Shown here: piece after piece, positions 46,401 to 48,168 of the stretch
Numbering within the stretch: the stretch's first letter is position 1
Layout: the number at the start of each line of letters is the position of its first letter
From: Candidatus Omnitrophota bacterium
GTDB taxonomy: Bacteria; Omnitrophota; Gorgyraeia; Zapsychrales; Fredricksoniimonadaceae
Assembly (NCBI GenBank): GCA_002753465.1
Contig: PEAF01000010.1
Span: 1-48,168 of the forward strand
Direction of reading: 5' to 3'
Length of the DNA stretch: 48,168 nucleotides
The notes under the pieces: model-generated
What the model saw: the letters and a program-made list of their open reading frames with translations, nothing else
Databases searched by the model: none
What the model was told of the DNA's origin: nothing
Translations under genes and position numbers: made by a program

Positions 46401-46687
46401 TGGATAAGACAGGAAGCCCCATGTCTGTCCTGCGATTTGTGTTGCCTGAAGTAGCGGAGGCTGTTTTTCTTTTACAAAAGGACGCTGCTCAGAATACGGG
46501 TGGTATTGATCTGACTTTGGGTAAGATGGCCCCTGCTTTTAAAAGCCATGGAGACGGGATACAATTTAAGGTCGACCCGCAGCAGATAGAGCGTTTGAAG
46601 AGTTTTACCGGTTTCACGCCGGTCATTATTAATGTGCTGCCGTTGAAAAGCCTGCATGAATTCCTGAGTGTAAGCCCGCGCCTATAA
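43424..46687 (+). CDS. Large secreted multidomain protein with PRTase-like domain and three 111-residue repeats
   Basis: 1087 residues. A signal-like N-terminus (IFFTLAAFLLTGGAVPVSAQ) leads to a region of about 330 residues with VTLSQPFHPPVFTGVKVYAD, VNLSPYEKDRIVPEAFGRTE and VRQIYNSL-like helices (LRQVYNSLILATWYKRRMMV), a style recalled from large uncharacterised proteins of Omnitrophota. Residues about 400-580 contain a phosphoribosyltransferase-like site, KVIVIDDVLNRGAS at 505-518, after a Rossmann-like region. Residues about 690-1040 are three tandem repeats of 111-112 residues anchored at His705, His817 and His928. A PRPP enzyme fold in an exported protein is odd: either the signal is not cleaved or the fold binds something else. 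The ATG is leaderless-type. Function unknown. Confidence 0.75.
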   Translation: MVDLILNKIVIFFTLAAFLLTGGAVPVSAQSLMTKPGVMVTLSQPFHPPVFTGVKVYADDPFRLDFILDNGSQDDARHLIKYFLASLTVPEKDLWVNLSPYEKDRIVPEAFGRTEMGRDLLEQDYFLKQLTSSLIFPEGDLGKKFWTEVYRKVGEKFGTTDIPVDTFNKVWIIPDKAVVFENKDAAYVVESRLKVMLESDYLAMENNGPVRTGDGSHAGDGSHAIPQEFAKDIIRQIILPALEKEVNEGKNFAQLRQVYNSLILATWYKRRMMVSINALPSALQYYVDQNKVAGVNISDPQESVKIWSQYVEAFKKGAYNFIKEEKDPVSGDIVPHKYFSGGLTMRMDKAMHITADMAALPDKVIGSVVQVHLDGIIPRVQDGIGIIYDTINEEDIIKFSKLKHGFARETKEFADALARRIQDELGADIAAAPGQWGVVTLGSAQFLGREVAARLGLQRVHLRGDDPTILKNMNYSGSRSVEERRAILDAKHFTLENRKGFTASKVIVIDDVLNRGASLMKVKDVLEQDYGLQVAGRYVLFSIAGVKDPSLEARMNAAIFDALGPDALPINVNAEEVYVTRHLLKSLFYEKERRWKNLAALTPRKRNLILFRGVLYISARTLAIFKARNIRTFSKIRNGLTSFAVKAVLMGKNILHTGQGKDIDRAEIPFEDAAYYHEAEVMRQRRLSGERMPMGFWGDKNMAIHSIWVALDTIEGFQQARRTGDIKEMKRLYSKYVIAYKSSISGANNGQMAFFSEVGKLNGLRSSSIRYLSKKSSPAAFLRLALPGLIDLRNPDALDPLDVEIDYWDIEDNALYHIYQALDTIKGFAEARLSNNVRLMTRLYRDNVLSYKTDKKDAWNGQMAFFREKGGLGGLMTHPRKYFSKMNSAGALLRFALPDLIDVRNPDALDPLEVEKGYWNDVDNVRYHIYKALDFIPGFDQARLDGDINLMAALYHREVDGFRSSVTGHSGAQAFLYEKGGLTTLMANQRDFLDKTGSPMSVLRFVLPEVAEAVFLLQKDAAQNTGGIDLTLGKMAPAFKSHGDGIQFKVDPQQIERLKSFTGFTPVIINVLPLKSLHEFLSVSPRL
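45500..46480 (+). repeat. Three tandem protein-coding repeats of about 335 bases
   Basis: Within the 1087-residue protein, equivalent His codons lie at 45536, 45872 and 46205, spacings of 336 and 333 bases. Shared words include LDTIEGFQQAR / LDTIKGFAEAR / LDFIPGFDQAR; GQMAFFSE / GQMAFFRE / GAQAFLYE; FLRLALPGLIDLRNPDALDP / LLRFALPDLIDVRNPDALDP / VLRFVLPEV. The third copy lacks the NPDALDP end. The DNA copies have diverged, so the duplication is old. Confidence 0.8.
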
Positions 46688-46730
46688 GTATTCTTTAAAT
46701 CTAATCTTTTATTTTTTTAAATTATAGTTA

Positions 46731-46736
46731 TATTAT
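46731..46736 (+). promoter_or_regulatory. -10 element of xerC (tentative)
   Basis: TATTAT (46731-46736) in a very AT-rich spacer, 10 bases before ATG 46747. No clear -35, and no Shine-Dalgarno sequence ahead of the start. Confidence 0.35.
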
Positions 46737-46746
46737 AAGCAATCAT

Positions 46747-47607
46747 ATGAACTCATATATTCAGGCATTCCTGAACAAACTGTCAGTTGAAAAGAATTAT
46801 TCCGATCATACCTTGTTGAATTATCGCCTTGACCTTGAGGAATTTTTCAAGTTTCACGGCAGTGAGGATGTGAAGGGGGTCGACTATCCGGCTTTACGGC
46901 GTTTTCTGGCGCAACTGCGTTCTTTAGACCGTAAACCGCGCAGTGTGGCGCGTAAACTGTCTTCATTGAGGTCTTTTTTTAAATACCTTCAGCGAGAAGG
47001 CGTGGTCGAAAAGAATCCGGCAGCGTTAGTGCAGTCGCCTAAACTGGATAAATCCCTGCCGCACTTTCTGAGCGAAGAAGATGCGATCCGCCTGGTTGAA
47101 TCGCCAGAGGATGACAGGCTTTCCAATTTGCGGGATAAGGCTATTTTCGAAACACTTTATTCGACGGGTATTCGCGTCAGTGAGCTGGTGGGGTTAAGCC
47201 TGCAAGATGTTGACTTGATCAGTAATATCATCAAGGTTTTCGGCAAGGGCAAGAAAGAACGCATCATGCCTATCGGGGATAAGGCGTGCACAGCGATACA
47301 AACGTACCTTGATGCCAGGGACAATAAGTCTGAAGCCATTTTTCTTAACAGGTCAGGGACACGCCTTTCAACGCGCAGCATACGGAATGTTATCAATAAG
47401 CACATTACCAAGGAGGCCTTCGCCCAGAAGGTCCATCCGCATATGTTCAGGCATTCATTTGCAACACACATGCTCGATAGAGGGGCTGACCTGCGCAGTG
47501 TTCAGGAACTCCTGGGGCATGTGAATTTGTCGACAACGCAGATCTATACGCATTTGACGACGGATCGATTAAAGAAAGTTTATGAAAAAGCGCATCCCAG
47601 GGCATAG
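46747..47607 (+). CDS. xerC: Tyrosine recombinase XerC/XerD
   Basis: A 286-residue site-specific recombinase that resolves chromosome dimers. An N-terminal SAM-like core-binding domain (YIQAFLNKLSVEKNYSDHTL) precedes the catalytic domain: Arg in LYSTGIRVSELVGL, Lys in VFGKGKKERIMPI, the H-x-x-R box HPHMFRHSFATHML, LGHVNLSTTQ and nucleophile Tyr267 in IYTHLT. All catalytic residues are present and the length is standard. Position after dprA-topA suggests xerC rather than xerD. It is not obviously linked to the repeats of the accessory region, though it is the only recombinase in the window. Confidence 0.92.
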   Translation: MNSYIQAFLNKLSVEKNYSDHTLLNYRLDLEEFFKFHGSEDVKGVDYPALRRFLAQLRSLDRKPRSVARKLSSLRSFFKYLQREGVVEKNPAALVQSPKLDKSLPHFLSEEDAIRLVESPEDDRLSNLRDKAIFETLYSTGIRVSELVGLSLQDVDLISNIIKVFGKGKKERIMPIGDKACTAIQTYLDARDNKSEAIFLNRSGTRLSTRSIRNVINKHITKEAFAQKVHPHMFRHSFATHMLDRGADLRSVQELLGHVNLSTTQIYTHLTTDRLKKVYEKAHPRA

Positions 47608-47616
47608 ACGTACAAC

Positions 47617-48168
47617 ATGATCCTTGATATTTTATATCTTATTTACTTCATTCTATATTTTCCTGTATTGATCTTGCGCGGGAAATGGCACAAGGGTTTT
47701 GCCCATCGTTTCGGTTTTCTGCCGGCAACTTTGGTCAAGGCTTTATCAGCTCAAAGGAATATTTGGGTACACGCGGTAAGCGTCGGTGAGGTTTCTTTGG
47801 TTGAGGGTATTATCAAGGGGCTGAAAGGCAGTTATCCGGAGCATCGTATCGTTTTATCGGTAACGACCAAGACGGGGCATGAGTTTGCAGCCAGGAAATA
47901 TGGTGATGGTGTTCTTCTTGTTTGGGCTCCATTGGACCTGAGTTGGGTTGTCCGACGTTGGATCAAGGTTATAAAACCAAGGATGTATGTCGCTGCAGAA
48001 ACAGAGTTGTGGCCGAATCTGTTTAAAGCGCTGGACCTCAATGGTATCCCGGTCATTCTGGTCAATGGACGGATCTCGGATGCGGCTTATCCGCGTTACC
48101 GTCGGATCAGCTGGATCTTAAGAAAAACCACGGCAAGGCTGAGCCTGGTCTGCGCCCAAAGTCATTTG
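47617..48168 (+). CDS. waaA: Kdo transferase WaaA/KdtA (N-terminal part, runs off the window)
   Basis: ATG 47617 opens 184 codons with no stop before the right edge. The N-terminal anchor is YLIYFILYFPVLILRGKWHK, followed by HRFGFLPA, the GT30 signature IWVHAVSVGEVSLVEGIIKG, VLSVTTKTGHEFA and the catalytic-region AAETELWPNLFKAL, then PVILVNGRISDAAYPRY. WaaA transfers Kdo from CMP-Kdo to lipid A precursor at the inner membrane, so the organism should make LPS. It begins 9 bases after the xerC stop. The C-terminal donor domain lies outside the window. Confidence 0.93.
   Translation, partial: MILDILYLIYFILYFPVLILRGKWHKGFAHRFGFLPATLVKALSAQRNIWVHAVSVGEVSLVEGIIKGLKGSYPEHRIVLSVTTKTGHEFAARKYGDGVLLVWAPLDLSWVVRRWIKVIKPRMYVAAETELWPNLFKALDLNGIPVILVNGRISDAAYPRYRRISWILRKTTARLSLVCAQSHL

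Noticed and set aside
1-48168. CRISPR arrays, tRNA and rRNA genes
   Set aside because: No regularly spaced repeats and no cloverleaf or rRNA-like segments were noticed on reading both strands; a covariance-model scan would be decisive.

Overview
The window looks like a chromosomal segment of a Gram-negative, exosortase-bearing bacterium. WaaA (Kdo transferase), lipoproteins and periplasmic proteins imply an outer membrane. The 1087-residue secreted protein, the exosortase/PEP-CTERM machinery and the exopolysaccharide genes recall Omnitrophota or another deep PVC-type lineage. That assignment is inference from remembered family style; no rRNA or other phylogenetic marker was compared.

Layout. 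(1) 1-3210: very AT-rich glycosyltransferase genes (two GT2, one GT9) that look imported, ending at a sharp composition break with an orphan gene tail (3211-3333). (2) 3330-16147: an exopolysaccharide/glycan block (acyltransferase, TviB-type UDP-sugar dehydrogenase, WecB epimerase, three GT4 enzymes, a hexapeptide acetyltransferase) riddled with toxin-antitoxin-like modules: nucleotidyltransferase plus small partner, DUF4160/DUF2442, HipBA, a BRO-N fragment, a dead VapBC, RelBE, and a wHTH-nucleotidyltransferase. Several are bracketed by repeats. The DUF4160/DUF2442+HipBA block sits between 27-bp direct copies of the 3' end of the dehydrogenase gene. A palindromic repeat lies in frame inside one GT4 gene. 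(3) 16144-26044: a membrane GT2, beta-helix protein, deacetylase-like protein, EEP phosphohydrolase, exosortase, EpsI, a sugar transferase carrying an internal PEP-CTERM-like signal (interrupted by one in-frame TAA), and four PEP-CTERM proteins. A sigma-54 promoter precedes the sugar transferase.

(4) 26247-30765: a membrane protein, TPR lipoprotein and GAF-AAA-Fis sigma-54 activator in one operon, convergent with rpoN. With the sigma-54 promoter at 22444-22460 this suggests a locally encoded control circuit for the PEP-CTERM/polysaccharide locus. (5) 30958-37887: Spy-like protein, OmpR-type two-component pair, orphan receiver protein, secreted proteins, a DUF1667-like/APH fusion, periplasmic MsrB and a DUF2156 protein. 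(6) 37988-48168: housekeeping genes (fba, DUF6485, shikimate kinase-like, dprA, topA, xerC, waaA), with a large secreted PRTase-containing protein between topA and xerC.

Across the window, promoters often place the A of the start codon exactly seven bases after the last base of a good -10 box, suggesting frequent leaderless mRNAs. No tRNA, rRNA or CRISPR array was seen.
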